A stretch of DNA of 64,000 bases from Glaciibacter superstes DSM 21135 (lineage in GTDB: Bacteria > Actinomycetota > Actinomycetes > Actinomycetales > Microbacteriaceae): assembly GCF_000421145.1 (NCBI RefSeq), contig NZ_ATWH01000003.1:296867-360866 (forward strand), in the 5' to 3' direction. Under the pieces are notes generated by a model, which was given only the letters and a program-made list of their open reading frames with translations, ran no database searches and was not told where the DNA came from. Each line of letters opens with the position of its first letter. The first letter of the stretch is position 1. Positions 32,240-41,553 of the stretch are shown piece after piece. A program made the translations under genes and the position numbers.

Positions 32240-33967
32240 GTGGACTACGCCATTCTCGGACTACTCGCCATCCTCGTCATCGTCGCGGTGTCAGCAATCG
32301 CTCCGAAGCTCGGGGTGGCCGCGCCGCTCTTGCTCGTGGTGATCGGGCTCGCCGCCAGCCTGAATCCCGGCATGCCGGAGTTCGATCCCCCGCCGGAACT
32401 GATTCTCGCCGTTGTGCTGCCGCCGATTCTCTACTCAGCGGCCGTCAACGTGCCCCTCGTCGATTTTCGCCGCAACCTGAAGGCGATCACCGCCCTCTCC
32501 GTTGTGCTCGTCATCGTGAGCGCACTGGTCAGCGGTTTGCTGCTCTACTGGCTCCTCCCCGAGCTGAATCTCGCCGCTGCGATCGCACTCGGCGCCGTCA
32601 TCAGCCCGCCGGATGCCGTCGCCGCGACCTCGATCGGCAAGCGACTCGGTCTGCCCCCGCGCCTGGTCACCGTGCTCGAGGGCGAGGGGCTGGTCAATGA
32701 TGCATCGGCGCTGGTCCTGCTGCGCTCCGCGGTTGCGGCAACGGCGGGAACGCTCTCCCTCTGGGAGGTGATCGGCGACTTCGCGTTCGCCGTCGCCGCG
32801 GGGATCGTCGTCGGTGCCGTGATCGGCTATGTCACCGTCTGGGTGCGCTCGAAGCTCACCAATCCGGTTTTGAACACCACGATCTCGTTCGCCGTGCCGT
32901 TCCTGGCCTACATCCCCGCGGAGGAGATCAACGCATCCGGGGTTCTGGCCGTCGTCGTCGCCGGGCTCATCACCGGCCATCGGAGCGCGCAGTACTTCAC
33001 CGCCCAGAACCGCATCAGCGAGCGAATGAACTGGCGAACCGTGCAGTTCGTGCTCGAGAACGGCGTGTTCCTGCTGATGGGACTTGAGCTGAAAGCGCTC
33101 GTCGACGAGGTGACCGACGAACACCTCGGCGTTCTCCAAGCGATCGGCTTCGGCCTGCTGGCCACCCTGTTGTTGGTGATCGTGCGCATCCTGTACGTCA
33201 TACCCCTGATTGCCTCATTGCGCCGCGATGCAAAACGCGCCGAGGCCAGGGCGCCGCGCATGGAAATAGGTCGCCAGCGCCTGACCGACTACGAGGCCGC
33301 CGACCTCGGACCGAACAAGCGCGTGAGCGAGAGGCGCTTGGAAAGAATGCGGCTGTTCCTGACGCGAAGGCAGGCGGACCTCGACTTCGTGCGAGACGAA
33401 GGACTCGGCTGGCGCGGCGGCGCAGTGCTGGCCTGGTCTGGGATGCGTGGAGTGGTTACGGTGGCCGCAGCACAGTCACTGCCAAGTGATCTCCCCTACC
33501 GTCCGCAGCTAATCCTCATCGCCTTCACCGTCGCCATCGTGACATTGCTTGTGCAGGGCGGAACACTTCCGCTGCTGATCCGCAGGCTGAAAATCGTCGG
33601 GACCGACGCGAGCGCCGACCGCGCCGAACTGGCCGGGCTGGTCGACGAGATCAGCGCCATCGCCGTCGAGACCCTCGACAACCCAGAGCTCGCACAGGAG
33701 AACGGTGAACCGTTCGACCCAGAGGTCATCGAGCGGGTACGCACCGACAGCCTCCTGCTGAGCCTGGCCATGGCAGAGGCCGTCAGCGACGATGCACCCG
33801 GCCCACACGAGCAGCACCGCGCACTCCGCCTCAGAGTGCTGAGGGCAGAGCGCGCGGCCATGCTCGATGCCAGGGCCACCGGATCGTACAGTTCCCGGGT
33901 GCTGGAGCGAGCCCAGTACCTGCTCGACCTCGAGGAGTCGCGACTCGCGCAACTCGGCGACGAGTAG
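32240..33967 (+). CDS. Na+/H+ antiporter (CPA1-type cation:proton antiporter)
   Basis: A 575-residue antiporter for Na+ (or other cation) against H+ in the cytoplasmic membrane. The GTG at 32240 puts the first helix (VDYAILGLLAILVIVAVSAI, read to Ile) at the N-terminus; no clear ribosome site is visible. About twelve hydrophobic helices are seen up to residue 430. The family ion-binding region is GAVISPPDAVAATSIGKRLG near residues 122-141, with the double PP-D, and EGLVNDASALVL near 151-162 with the Asn-Asp pair. GMRGVVTVAAAQSLP occurs near residue 403. The last 140 residues are a charged cytosolic tail rich in Glu/Arg. It follows the catabolic island but has no operator, and it converges with the MMPL gene 9 bases on. 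Confidence 0.88.
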   Translation: MDYAILGLLAILVIVAVSAIAPKLGVAAPLLLVVIGLAASLNPGMPEFDPPPELILAVVLPPILYSAAVNVPLVDFRRNLKAITALSVVLVIVSALVSGLLLYWLLPELNLAAAIALGAVISPPDAVAATSIGKRLGLPPRLVTVLEGEGLVNDASALVLLRSAVAATAGTLSLWEVIGDFAFAVAAGIVVGAVIGYVTVWVRSKLTNPVLNTTISFAVPFLAYIPAEEINASGVLAVVVAGLITGHRSAQYFTAQNRISERMNWRTVQFVLENGVFLLMGLELKALVDEVTDEHLGVLQAIGFGLLATLLLVIVRILYVIPLIASLRRDAKRAEARAPRMEIGRQRLTDYEAADLGPNKRVSERRLERMRLFLTRRQADLDFVRDEGLGWRGGAVLAWSGMRGVVTVAAAQSLPSDLPYRPQLILIAFTVAIVTLLVQGGTLPLLIRRLKIVGTDASADRAELAGLVDEISAIAVETLDNPELAQENGEPFDPEVIERVRTDSLLLSLAMAEAVSDDAPGPHEQHRALRLRVLRAERAAMLDARATGSYSSRVLERAQYLLDLEESRLAQLGDE

Positions 33968-33976
33968 CCGCCAGGG

Positions 33977-36154
33977 TCACCGCCGAATCATCCCTCTCGC
34001 CAGTTTCGAAGGCCACCAGACCTTCGGCCCGATGTCGTGCGCGAGCGCGGGAACAAGCAGCGATCGCACCAGGAAGGTGTCGAGGAGCACCCCGAATGCG
34101 ACGATGAAGGAGATCTGCAAGAGGAACAGGATCGGCAGCACTCCCAGCGCGGCGAAAGTGGCGGCGAGAACAATCCCCGCCGACGTGATCACGCCGCCGG
34201 TTGCCACCAGCCCTCGCAGGATTCCCTCCCTCGTGCCATGGGCGATCGACTCCTCGCGCACCCGTGTCATCAGGAAGATGTTGTAATCGATTCCGAGCGC
34301 CACCAGGAAGACGAACCCGAACATCGGCACAGACGGGTCTGCACCGGAGAAGCCGAACACCCCGTTGAATACCCAGGCGGAGACTCCGAGTGCCGCGCCG
34401 AATGACAGTACGACGGTAGCCACCAGCAGAACCGGCGCGAGCACCGAGCGAAGCAGCAGCATCAGGATGATCAGGATCACGCCGAGGATGATCGGGATGA
34501 TCAGGTTGCGGTCGTGCACGGCCGTGTCGTGGGTGTCGATGGCGATGGCTGTCGTGCCGCCGACCAGAATGCCGTTGTCGAGATCCGCGAGATCGACGCG
34601 CAGGTGGCGAACGTTTGCATCGGCCTCGGCGGAATCGCCGGCATCGTCGAGCGTGGCCTGAAGCATGACCTGGCCGTCATGCACTGTCGGTTCGCCGACC
34701 GGAGTCCCAGGCGGACCGACTGAAGAGAGTCCGGCATCCGTCACCGTCAGCGTGCCGCTCGGTGAGTCTTCGGAGAGCACGCTGAGCGAATCAACGCCGT
34801 TCGCGGCCAGGATGACCTCGGCCATCGCATCGAGTTCCGACTCAGGACCCACGACGAGCGCTGGCGTTCCCGCGCCGCCAGGGAAGTGATCACCGAGCAC
34901 GGCCTGGCCGTCGCGCGCCTGCGACGACCCGAGAACGAAGTCACTCTGGGGTACGCCGTCTGCCTTCAACTGGAACAGCCCGATCGAGGCAACCGCCAGC
35001 AGCAGTGTCGAGGCGATCCAGACCAGTCTCGCCCTCCGGCCGACGAGCCTGGCAATCTTCGGCCAGACGCCCTTCGCCCCGGCGCCGGTCAGCTCTGGAT
35101 GCGCACTGCCGAACGCCGGCCGCACCGGCCAGAAAGCAACGCGGCCAGCCCAGAGCATCAACGCTGGGAGGAGTGTCAGCGAGGCGAGCAGTGCAAACGC
35201 GATGCCGATCGCTGCGACGGGGCCAAGCGCCTTGTTCGAATTCAGGTCGCTGAACAGCAGGCACAGCAGAGCAACGATGACGGTGCCGCCCGACGCCAGG
35301 ATCGGCTCGAACGAACCACGCAAGGCAGCCATCGTGGCGTCCCACTTGCGCTCGTGATCGCGCAATGCCTCTCGATATCGTGAAACGTAGAGCAGCGAAT
35401 AGTCCGTTGCGGCTCCGATCACCAGGATGAACAGGATGCCCTGGGTCTGCCCGCTGAGAACGAGAACGTCGGCTCTGGCGAGCGAGATCACGACCAGGAC
35501 GGCCGCGCACAGGGCCGACAGGCTGGTGCCGAGCACGATGAGAGGCATGAGCGGGGATCGGTACACGATGATCAGGATCACCAGGACGGCCGCGAGCGCG
35601 GTCAGCAGCAGGATCCCATCAAGGCCCGCGAAGGCGCCGACGATATCGGCTGACAGGCCCGCAGGGCCGGTGACGTACGCGCTCACGCCGTCGATCTGAT
35701 TGTCGGCAAGGTAGTCGCGCACGGTCTCAACGGTGTCGGCCGGCGTGATGCTGGTGTCCATCGGCACGATCACCTGCGCGGCCTCGCCGTCCTCTGAGAT
35801 GATCGGCGGCGAAACGGATGCCGGCACCACCCCGTCGACGTCCTGAATTGCTGAGACCTGGGCCGCGATCTCAGCATCGTCGTCTGCTGTCAGTCCGGAG
35901 TCGCGCTGGTAGACCAGCACAGCGGGGATGACGTCGTCGCCCCGGAACAGCGACTGCAGCTCCTGCACCTGGGTCGCGTCTGCGCTGGCGGGAAGCTGCT
36001 GCACCTGGTCGTTCTTGGCGACCTCGCTGATTTTGCTGAACGAAGACCCTCCGGCGGCGAAGAGTGCCAGCCAGACCAGGATCAGTACGGAGGGGATGAG
36101 GATGCGCAGCCACACGGGCACGCGGGAACGGGAGGAGGAACGAGTCTTGATCAC
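33977..36154 (-). CDS. MMPL/RND-family transporter
   Basis: A 725-residue inner-membrane transporter of the MMPL type, which exports lipids or other hydrophobic compounds using proton motive force. The gene is duplicated internally: each half has an N-terminal helix, a large extracytoplasmic loop (about 40-160 and 395-500) and a group of helices. GAATDYSLLYVSRYREALRD near residue 245 and VALGIDYNIFLMTRVREES near residue 630 are the paired proton-relay motifs, with Asp-Tyr in both. The C-terminus is short. Substrate unknown; single gene, with the divergent-side neighbour being sigH-rsrA reading the same way. Confidence 0.87.
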   Translation of the reverse strand: MIKTRSSSRSRVPVWLRILIPSVLILVWLALFAAGGSSFSKISEVAKNDQVQQLPASADATQVQELQSLFRGDDVIPAVLVYQRDSGLTADDDAEIAAQVSAIQDVDGVVPASVSPPIISEDGEAAQVIVPMDTSITPADTVETVRDYLADNQIDGVSAYVTGPAGLSADIVGAFAGLDGILLLTALAAVLVILIIVYRSPLMPLIVLGTSLSALCAAVLVVISLARADVLVLSGQTQGILFILVIGAATDYSLLYVSRYREALRDHERKWDATMAALRGSFEPILASGGTVIVALLCLLFSDLNSNKALGPVAAIGIAFALLASLTLLPALMLWAGRVAFWPVRPAFGSAHPELTGAGAKGVWPKIARLVGRRARLVWIASTLLLAVASIGLFQLKADGVPQSDFVLGSSQARDGQAVLGDHFPGGAGTPALVVGPESELDAMAEVILAANGVDSLSVLSEDSPSGTLTVTDAGLSSVGPPGTPVGEPTVHDGQVMLQATLDDAGDSAEADANVRHLRVDLADLDNGILVGGTTAIAIDTHDTAVHDRNLIIPIILGVILIILMLLLRSVLAPVLLVATVVLSFGAALGVSAWVFNGVFGFSGADPSVPMFGFVFLVALGIDYNIFLMTRVREESIAHGTREGILRGLVATGGVITSAGIVLAATFAALGVLPILFLLQISFIVAFGVLLDTFLVRSLLVPALAHDIGPKVWWPSKLARGMIRR

Positions 36155-36257
36155 ACCATCGACGCTACGTAACGGACACCGGCTTCCGCGTCGTTCGAAA
36201 GTTTGAAGTGGGCGTCACGTCAACCAGGTCGCTGGCCCCGGAGGCCGGCGACGCCGG

Positions 36258-36500
36258 TCAGTGCGCGGACTGCACCGTGCGAATCTTCGCCAGCACGAGG
36301 TTTTTCAGGTCTTCCGGCGCGCTCTCCTTGCAGGCACGCTGCATGACTTCGGTGAGCGTCACACCGATCAGGTGCTCGCTGCTGCAGTCCTCGCAGTGCT
36401 GGAGGTGCTCACGAATGTCGGTGGCGTCGTCGCCCCGCAGTTCGTTGTGCAGGTATTCCTCGAGTTCGGCCTTGGCCTTCTCGCATCCACAGTCAGTCAT
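36258..36500 (-). CDS. rsrA: Mycothiol/redox-type zinc anti-sigma factor (RsrA-like)
   Basis: An 80-residue ZAS-family anti-sigma factor that holds the adjacent ECF sigma factor inactive and releases it when its thiols are oxidised. The redox and zinc motif is visible as His32-x3-Cys36-x2-Cys39 (HLQHCEDC), with extra cysteines Cys4 and Cys6 at the N-terminus as in RsrA. The protein is cytosolic with no membrane helix. The ATG overlaps the sigma-factor stop as ATGA, so the pair is made in balance. Confidence 0.9.
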   Translation of the reverse strand: MTDCGCEKAKAELEEYLHNELRGDDATDIREHLQHCEDCSSEHLIGVTLTEVMQRACKESAPEDLKNLVLAKIRTVQSAH

Positions 36501-37210
36501 GTGCTCGTGCTCCCAGATTTCAGCGGTCGGGATGCCGGCTCGGCGGCACCGTGTCCTCGACCGTTCGCGTAGCCGGCCAATAGTTCGCGGAGGAGTCGTC
36601 TGCCACGGTGCAGCCTGCTCATCACGGTTCCGATCGGCGTCTTCATGATTTCGGCGATCTCCTGGTAGGAGAACCCCTCGACGTCGGCGAAGTACACGGC
36701 CAGGCGGAAATCCTCCGGAATGGACTGCAGGGCGTCTTTGACCGCGCTGTCCGGAAGATGATCGATGGCCTCTGCCTCTGCCGACCTGCTCGACATCGCG
36801 GTCGTCGACTCAGCCCCACCGAGCTGCCAGTCTTCCAGCTCGTCGATGGCGCCCTGATACGGCTCTCGCTGCTTCTTGCGGTAAGTGTTGATGAACGTGT
36901 TGGTGAGAATTCTGTACAACCAGGCCTTCAAGTTCGTGCCTTGTTGGAACTGTCCGAAGGCGGCGAACGCCTTCAAGAACGTTTCCTGCACGAGGTCCTG
37001 CGCATCCGATGGATTGCGGGTCATGCGCATCGCCGCAGCGTAAAGCTGGTCGATAAACGGCATCGCCTGTTCTTCGAACAGGTCCCGCGCATTGGGCGCG
37101 TCTGGAACGTCTGGCGTATCTGTTGTCATCAACGGCAATACTAAGCCGTCGACCGGCAGAGCGCCTGGCCGTTCGAGCACCGGCCGTTCGAGTACTGTCG
37201 TGCCTGTCAC
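36497..37210 (-). CDS. sigH: ECF RNA polymerase sigma factor, SigH/SigR type
   Basis: An ECF sigma factor (237 residues from GTG 37210) that directs the thiol-oxidative and heat stress response. Region 2 includes [20 protein letters not shown] and [26 protein letters not shown] (read in blocks), and region 4 includes [28 protein letters not shown]. The R-K-K-Q-R-E-P-Y block is characteristic of the SigH/SigR group. GTG 37210 is chosen because a strong AAGGAGG lies 4 bases upstream; an internal ATG at 37129 nearer the conserved region has no ribosome site. The N-terminal 35 residues hold a small LERPVLERP repeat. Coupled to rsrA; its start lies 42 bases from the divergent aroA. Confidence 0.9.
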   Translation of the reverse strand: MTGTTVLERPVLERPGALPVDGLVLPLMTTDTPDVPDAPNARDLFEEQAMPFIDQLYAAAMRMTRNPSDAQDLVQETFLKAFAAFGQFQQGTNLKAWLYRILTNTFINTYRKKQREPYQGAIDELEDWQLGGAESTTAMSSRSAEAEAIDHLPDSAVKDALQSIPEDFRLAVYFADVEGFSYQEIAEIMKTPIGTVMSRLHRGRRLLRELLAGYANGRGHGAAEPASRPLKSGSTST

Positions 37211-37252
37211 CAGACCTCCTTGATCTTTCATCACCGACTATCCTGATAACCA

Positions 37253-38614
37253 ATGCTGATCTCGAGATATTCCAAGCCGGAGTTCAATCCGTACGGCGAC
37301 AACGCGCCAGATGAGTCGACCGCGCTGTGGCCGGCGCCCGTCGCGCCGACGCCGCTGTCTGCGGCGTTCGGCCTGCCGGGCTCGAAGTCGCTCACCAACC
37401 GCGAACTGGTGCTGTCGGCGCTGGCGGACTCACCGTCACTGCTCCGATCCCCCCTGCACTCGCGCGACAGCGATCTGATGGTGGATGCCCTCCGCCAGCT
37501 CGGCACGACGATCGAGGCGGTCCCAGGCGGCGGCGAGTACGGCGACGACTGGAAGATCACCCCGGCCGATGAACTCCTCGGATCCACCACCATCGACTGC
37601 GGTCTGGCCGGAACGGTCATGCGCTTCCTTCCCGTCGTCGCCGCGCTGGCACTGGGACCAACCACCTTCGATGGCGACGCGGGCGCACGTCGTCGCCCCA
37701 TGGCGACAACCATCACGTCACTGCGCGCCATCGGCGCCGACATCAACGATGACGGCAGACTCGCCCTCCCCTTCACTGTGCACGGTCGTGGAGACCTGGC
37801 CGGCGGTGAGGTCACCATCGACTCCGGCTCATCGAGCCAATTCGTCTCCGGCCTGCTGCTGGCCGCTGCCCGGTTCGAGAACGGCCTGCACCTGACCCAC
37901 AGCGGCGAGCGACTCCCGAGCCTTCCGCACATCGACATGACCATCGCGACACTCGCAGGGCGTGGTGTCACCGTCGCCCGCCCGTCCGAACGGGAATGGG
38001 TCGTCGAAGCGGGCCTCATCTCCGGGGCCGAGGTCGACATCGAACCTGACCTCTCGAATGCCGCACCGTTCCTCTGCGCTGCGCTCGTCGCGGGCGGAAG
38101 CGTCACGATCACCGGCTGGCCGGAGGCAACCACCCAGGTGGGTGCGAGCCTGGCCGAACTCCTGCCGCGCTTCGGGGCGACCGTCACCCGGGAAGGCGAC
38201 CGGTTCACGGTCACCGGCGGCGACAGCATCCGTGGCGTGGAGATCGATCTATCCACCGGCGGTGAACTCGCACCGAACCTGGTGGCGCTCGCCGCTCTCG
38301 CAGACTCGCCATCCGAAATCACCGGAATCGGCCACATCCGTCACCATGAAACCGACCGCCTCGCGGCGCTGATCGCGGAGATCAACGGCCTCGGCGGTAA
38401 CGTCACTGAACTCGATGACGGACTGCGGATCGAGCCGGCGCCGCTGACCGGTGGTGTGTGGCGCAGCTACGACGATCACCGCATGGCGACCAGCGGTGCG
38501 ATCATCGGGCTTGCGGTTCCCGGTGTCGAGATCGAGAACATCCAGACGACGGCGAAGACGCTGCCGCAATTTGCCGCCCTCTGGCAGTCGATGGTCGGGG
38601 AAGCGGCGCTGTAG
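37253..38614 (+). CDS. aroA: 3-phosphoshikimate 1-carboxyvinyltransferase (EPSP synthase)
   Basis: A 453-residue cytosolic enzyme joining shikimate-3-phosphate and PEP, the sixth step of aromatic amino acid synthesis. The PGSKSLTNRELVLSALA motif near residues 42-58 supplies the phosphate-binding Lys and Arg. The second signature reads DCGLAGTVMRFLPVVAAL near residue 115, where the usual Asn of N-A-G-T is Leu. SSQFVSGLLLAA, EPDLSNAAPFL and the C-terminal DDHRMATSGAIIGL are intact. Actinobacterial enzymes show such first-position variation. It abuts rsgA with no gap, and sigH-rsrA is divergent, a gene order common in actinobacteria. Confidence 0.93.
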   Translation: MLISRYSKPEFNPYGDNAPDESTALWPAPVAPTPLSAAFGLPGSKSLTNRELVLSALADSPSLLRSPLHSRDSDLMVDALRQLGTTIEAVPGGGEYGDDWKITPADELLGSTTIDCGLAGTVMRFLPVVAALALGPTTFDGDAGARRRPMATTITSLRAIGADINDDGRLALPFTVHGRGDLAGGEVTIDSGSSSQFVSGLLLAAARFENGLHLTHSGERLPSLPHIDMTIATLAGRGVTVARPSEREWVVEAGLISGAEVDIEPDLSNAAPFLCAALVAGGSVTITGWPEATTQVGASLAELLPRFGATVTREGDRFTVTGGDSIRGVEIDLSTGGELAPNLVALAALADSPSEITGIGHIRHHETDRLAALIAEINGLGGNVTELDDGLRIEPAPLTGGVWRSYDDHRMATSGAIIGLAVPGVEIENIQTTAKTLPQFAALWQSMVGEAAL

Positions 38615-39667
38615 ATGACCTGGTGGGCCACCGACGACGAGGACGATGAGCCGGAGTACGACGAGTCCAGCGTTCGGGTGCGGCCGAACCCCAAGGGCAA
38701 CAAGCCGCGCACCAAGACCAGGCCTGAGCATGAGGATGCCCTGACCGGGCGCATCCTGTCTGTCGACCGTGGTCGGTACACGGTGATGCTGGGCGAGAAC
38801 ACGCCGGATGAGCACCGGGTGACCGCCGCGCGCGCCAGTGAATTGCGCAAGCACGCGGTGGTGACCGGCGACAGGGTCGACATCGTCGGCGACACCACTG
38901 GTGCGGATGGCAGCCTTGCACGCATCGTGCGGATCGTTCCGCGAACGACCCTGTTGCGGCGAAGCGCCGATGACACGGATGCCGTCGAACGGGTGATCGT
39001 CGCGAACGCAGACCAGATGCTTATCGTCGTGGCAGCGGCGAATCCGGAGCCGCGCATCCGTCTCGTCGACCGCTACCTGGTCGCCGCATATGACGCCGGC
39101 GTATCGCCGATCCTGTGCATCACGAAGACCGACCTGGCCGACCCGGCGGAGTTCCTGAGCAACTTTGCCGGGCTCGACCTCCCGGTGTTCCGCAGCCGGG
39201 AGGATCACATGCCGCTGGCCGAGATCTCGGCCGCGCTGATCGCACACGACACGGTCTTCGTCGGGCACTCCGGCGTCGGCAAATCGACCCTGGTCAACGC
39301 GCTTGTGCCTGCCGCCCACCGCGCAGTGGGCGTGGTGAACACGGTGACCGGCCGTGGCCGACACACGTCGTCGTCGACGATTTCACTCCGGCTCGAAACG
39401 GATGCCGGGCGCGGCTGGGTCATCGATACCCCCGGTGTGCGGTCGTTCGGGCTCGGGCACATCAACACCGACAACATCCTGAAGGCGTTCACCGACCTGG
39501 CAACGGTTGCCGAGAACTGTCCGCGCGGGTGCACGCACCTGCCGGATTCGCCCGACTGCGCCATGAACGAGGCCGTCGCCCGCGGGGACCTCGGCCCGAC
39601 CGGCAAAGCCCGCCTGGACTCCCTGCAGCGCCTGCTCACCACCTTCGCAGCCGGCCCGACCTACTGA
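38615..39667 (+). CDS. rsgA: Ribosome small-subunit-dependent GTPase A
   Basis: A 350-residue circularly permuted GTPase that checks 30S subunit maturation. An acidic, Arg-rich N-terminal tail (1-40) and an OB-fold (about 42-105) precede the G domain. Because of the permutation the order is G4 (ITKTDL near 170), G1 P-loop (GHSGVGKSTLV near 218), then G3 (DTPGVRSFG near 272). The C-terminal zinc knuckle is CPRGCTHLPDSPDC, giving Cys-x4-Cys-x-His-x6-Cys-type ligands. The ATG follows the aroA stop directly, so it is translated by reinitiation. Confidence 0.92.
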   Translation: MTWWATDDEDDEPEYDESSVRVRPNPKGNKPRTKTRPEHEDALTGRILSVDRGRYTVMLGENTPDEHRVTAARASELRKHAVVTGDRVDIVGDTTGADGSLARIVRIVPRTTLLRRSADDTDAVERVIVANADQMLIVVAAANPEPRIRLVDRYLVAAYDAGVSPILCITKTDLADPAEFLSNFAGLDLPVFRSREDHMPLAEISAALIAHDTVFVGHSGVGKSTLVNALVPAAHRAVGVVNTVTGRGRHTSSSTISLRLETDAGRGWVIDTPGVRSFGLGHINTDNILKAFTDLATVAENCPRGCTHLPDSPDCAMNEAVARGDLGPTGKARLDSLQRLLTTFAAGPTY

Positions 39668-39685
39668 CCGCCACTGCTACCGCCG

Positions 39686-39726
39686 CCTGCTGCGTGCACC
39701 TGCCAGCACCTGCTGCGTGCACCTGC
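39686..39726. repeat. 18-bp direct repeat upstream of bcp
   Basis: CCTGCTGCGTGCACCTGC occurs at 39686-39703 and 39709-39726. It lies in the 125-bp rsgA/bcp gap, upstream of the bcp start; no function is evident. Confidence 0.6.
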
Positions 39727-39792
39727 TGTCCGCGTCCGCCCCACCCCCTGCTACCGACCAGGCAGGGGAGGCCAGGGCGGTAGCGTGGATCC

Positions 39793-40272
39793 ATGACCGA
39801 ATCCACGCGCCTCGAAGCCGGCGACCCGGCTCCCCAGTTCACTCTCACCAACCAGGACGGCGCATCCGTCTCGCTCTCGGACTTCGCCGGCCAGAAGGTC
39901 GTCGTCTACTTCTACCCGGCTGCGATGACGCCGGGCTGCACCACAGAGGCGTGCGATTTCCGCGACAACCTCGGATCACTGAAGTCCGCCGGTTACCAGG
40001 TGCTCGGTCTCTCGAAAGACGCTCCCGCGAAGCTCAAGGAGTTCCAGCAGCACGACGCCGTGAACTTCCCCCTGCTCAGCGACGAAGACCTAGCCGTTCA
40101 CCACGCCTACGGTGCGTACGGCGAGAAGAACCTCTACGGAAAGCTCGTCACCGGTGTTCTGCGATCCACTTTTGTGGTCAACGAAGACGGCACGATCCAA
40201 CTCGCGCTCTACAACGTGAAGGCGACAGGCCACGTCGCGAGCCTGCGCAAAAAGCTCGGTATCGACGCCTGA
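39793..40272 (+). CDS. bcp: Thioredoxin-dependent thiol peroxidase (Bcp/PrxQ)
   Basis: A 159-residue peroxiredoxin reducing H2O2 and alkyl hydroperoxides with thioredoxin in the cytosol. The thioredoxin fold opens with GDPAPQFTLTNQDG. The active-site motif YPAAMTPGCTTEACDFRDN contains the supporting Thr46, peroxidatic Cys49 and resolving Cys54 five residues on, the atypical two-Cys PrxQ pattern. FPLLSDEDLAVHHAYGAYG follows. A large hairpin at 40376-40437 lies downstream. It stands as a single gene. Confidence 0.92.
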   Translation: MTESTRLEAGDPAPQFTLTNQDGASVSLSDFAGQKVVVYFYPAAMTPGCTTEACDFRDNLGSLKSAGYQVLGLSKDAPAKLKEFQQHDAVNFPLLSDEDLAVHHAYGAYGEKNLYGKLVTGVLRSTFVVNEDGTIQLALYNVKATGHVASLRKKLGIDA

Positions 40273-40375
40273 CGGCAGCCGCGCAGCCAGGCTCGCGCGC
40301 AGCACACAAGCCGATTTCACCATCGCGGGCGTTTCGTCCGCGCCCGGCGGCGCGTCATGCACCCGGCGCAGCGTC

Positions 40376-40437
40376 ATGCGCCAGTTGCGCGCGTATGCGC
40401 CCCGCGCGCAGGGCGCATACGCGCGTAGTTGGCGCAT
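40376..40437. other. Large GC-rich hairpin (26-base arms)
   Basis: The arm at 40376-40401 pairs with 40412-40437 at 23 of 26 positions, with three mismatches in one cluster (left AGTTG against right TAGTT) and a 10-base loop at 40402-40411. It lies in the 239-bp gap between the convergent bcp and a membrane protein gene. GCGCGC-rich flanks surround it. It may be a bidirectional transcription terminator. Confidence 0.7.
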
Positions 40438-40511
40438 GCGCGCGGGCCCGCGTTGGTATGAGCGCGGGTGTCGGCGTCGGCGTCGGCGTGCTGCCGGCCG
40501 AGCGGCAGGTG

Positions 40512-40970
40512 TCAGGCGGATGCGCCGGGGTCGCGGGTGGTTGCCGCCACAACTCTCGGCGTGAACAGCAGCACAATGACGACGAGCGAGGGCACAAGCA
40601 ACGCCCACCCAACGTCAGAGCGGGCGTAGATGCCCTGGAAGGCCCCGACGGCGACGGCGATCTGCAGCAGTTGCCACGTCACTGCGGCTGCCCGCACCCA
40701 CGAGCGACGTCGCAGCACATTCAGGGCGATCGCGCTCACCCAGACGGCCGCGATCACGGCAATCACGAGGATCGCGATCGCGCTCGTGTACGACGCCGGC
40801 TCGGCCGTGAGCAGTTCAAAAACCTGCCAGGCCACCAGGGCCCACACCAGCAGCGCCTCGAGGGCAAGGAGGATGGCCACCAGGGTGAGAGCCGGCGGTC
40901 TGACTGACGTTTTGGAACCGCCCGCGGGCTCGCCGACGGCATCCGTCGAGGGCTCGTCTCGTTCACTCAC
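40512..40970 (-). CDS. Conserved small membrane protein
   Basis: A 152-residue protein with a charged N-terminal tail (1-24) and four predicted transmembrane segments: [40 protein letters not shown], a [21 protein letters not shown] helix and [18 protein letters not shown]. No catalytic motif is visible. Proteins of this kind are widespread in Microbacteriaceae but unassigned; I do not recognise the family by function. It reads away from whiB. Confidence 0.65.
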   Translation of the reverse strand: MSERDEPSTDAVGEPAGGSKTSVRPPALTLVAILLALEALLVWALVAWQVFELLTAEPASYTSAIAILVIAVIAAVWVSAIALNVLRRRSWVRAAAVTWQLLQIAVAVGAFQGIYARSDVGWALLVPSLVVIVLLFTPRVVAATTRDPGASA

Positions 40971-41174
40971 AGGCTAATCCCATACAAAACTATTGATTTG
41001 ACTCCCCCATTATGCGACCATATTTGAGGCGCGGTTGACGCTCACAGGGGCGTGGGCAGATCTCACTGAGTAAATTTTGTAAATTTCGCAGGCAGGTCGT
41101 CAAATTTCCTGCAACCGGCCATCATCGCATTTCAGGCCGATCGGCCATGCACTCGGCAACAAAGGAGCACCCCC

Positions 41175-41423
41175 ATGGATTGGCGCGATAAAGCGGCATG
41201 CCTCACAGCAGACCCGGAACTGTTCTTCCCGGTCGGCAACACTGGTCCGGCAGTCGACCAGATCGAAAAGGCGAAGTCGGTGTGCGCGCGTTGCCATGTC
41301 ACGGAGGTCTGCCTCCAGTACGCCCTCGAGACCGGTCAGGACTCCGGAGTCTGGGGCGGCCTGAGTGAAGACGAGCGTCGCGCGCTCAAGCGCCGCGCCG
41401 CCCGCGCCCGTCGCGCTTCCTAA
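41175..41423 (+). CDS. whiB1: WhiB-family transcriptional regulator (WhiB1-like)
   Basis: An 82-residue iron-sulfur regulator. Four Cys ligands of the 4Fe-4S cluster are at positions 9, 37, 40 and 46 (C...CARC...C). The G-V-W-G-G turn spans residues 58-62, followed by a basic tail RRALKRRAARARRAS that contacts DNA. WhiB1 binds the RNA polymerase primary sigma factor and senses NO. Location next to the PdtaS-like kinase is the conserved actinobacterial order. The 204-bp gap upstream contains AT-rich sequence (AAATTTTGTAAATTT at 41072-41086 region) and the likely promoter. Confidence 0.9.
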   Translation: MDWRDKAACLTADPELFFPVGNTGPAVDQIEKAKSVCARCHVTEVCLQYALETGQDSGVWGGLSEDERRALKRRAARARRAS

Positions 41424-41479
41424 CGCCACTCGTCCGCCGCCACTCGCGCGTCCCGTTCACCCACGCCGAGCCGTGGCTT

Positions 41480-41509
41480 AAGCACCTTCACCAGCAATTT
41501 TAGGTGCTT
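41480..41509. terminator. Possible bidirectional terminator between whiB and pdtaS
   Basis: AAGCACCT (41480-41487) pairs with AGGTGCTT (41502-41509) between two convergent genes. The loop carries the T-rich ATTTT run. Confidence 0.45.
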
Positions 41510-41553
41510 CATTCACGGTTCGCGGGTGCCACGGGCACGCGCGGCGTCCGGTG

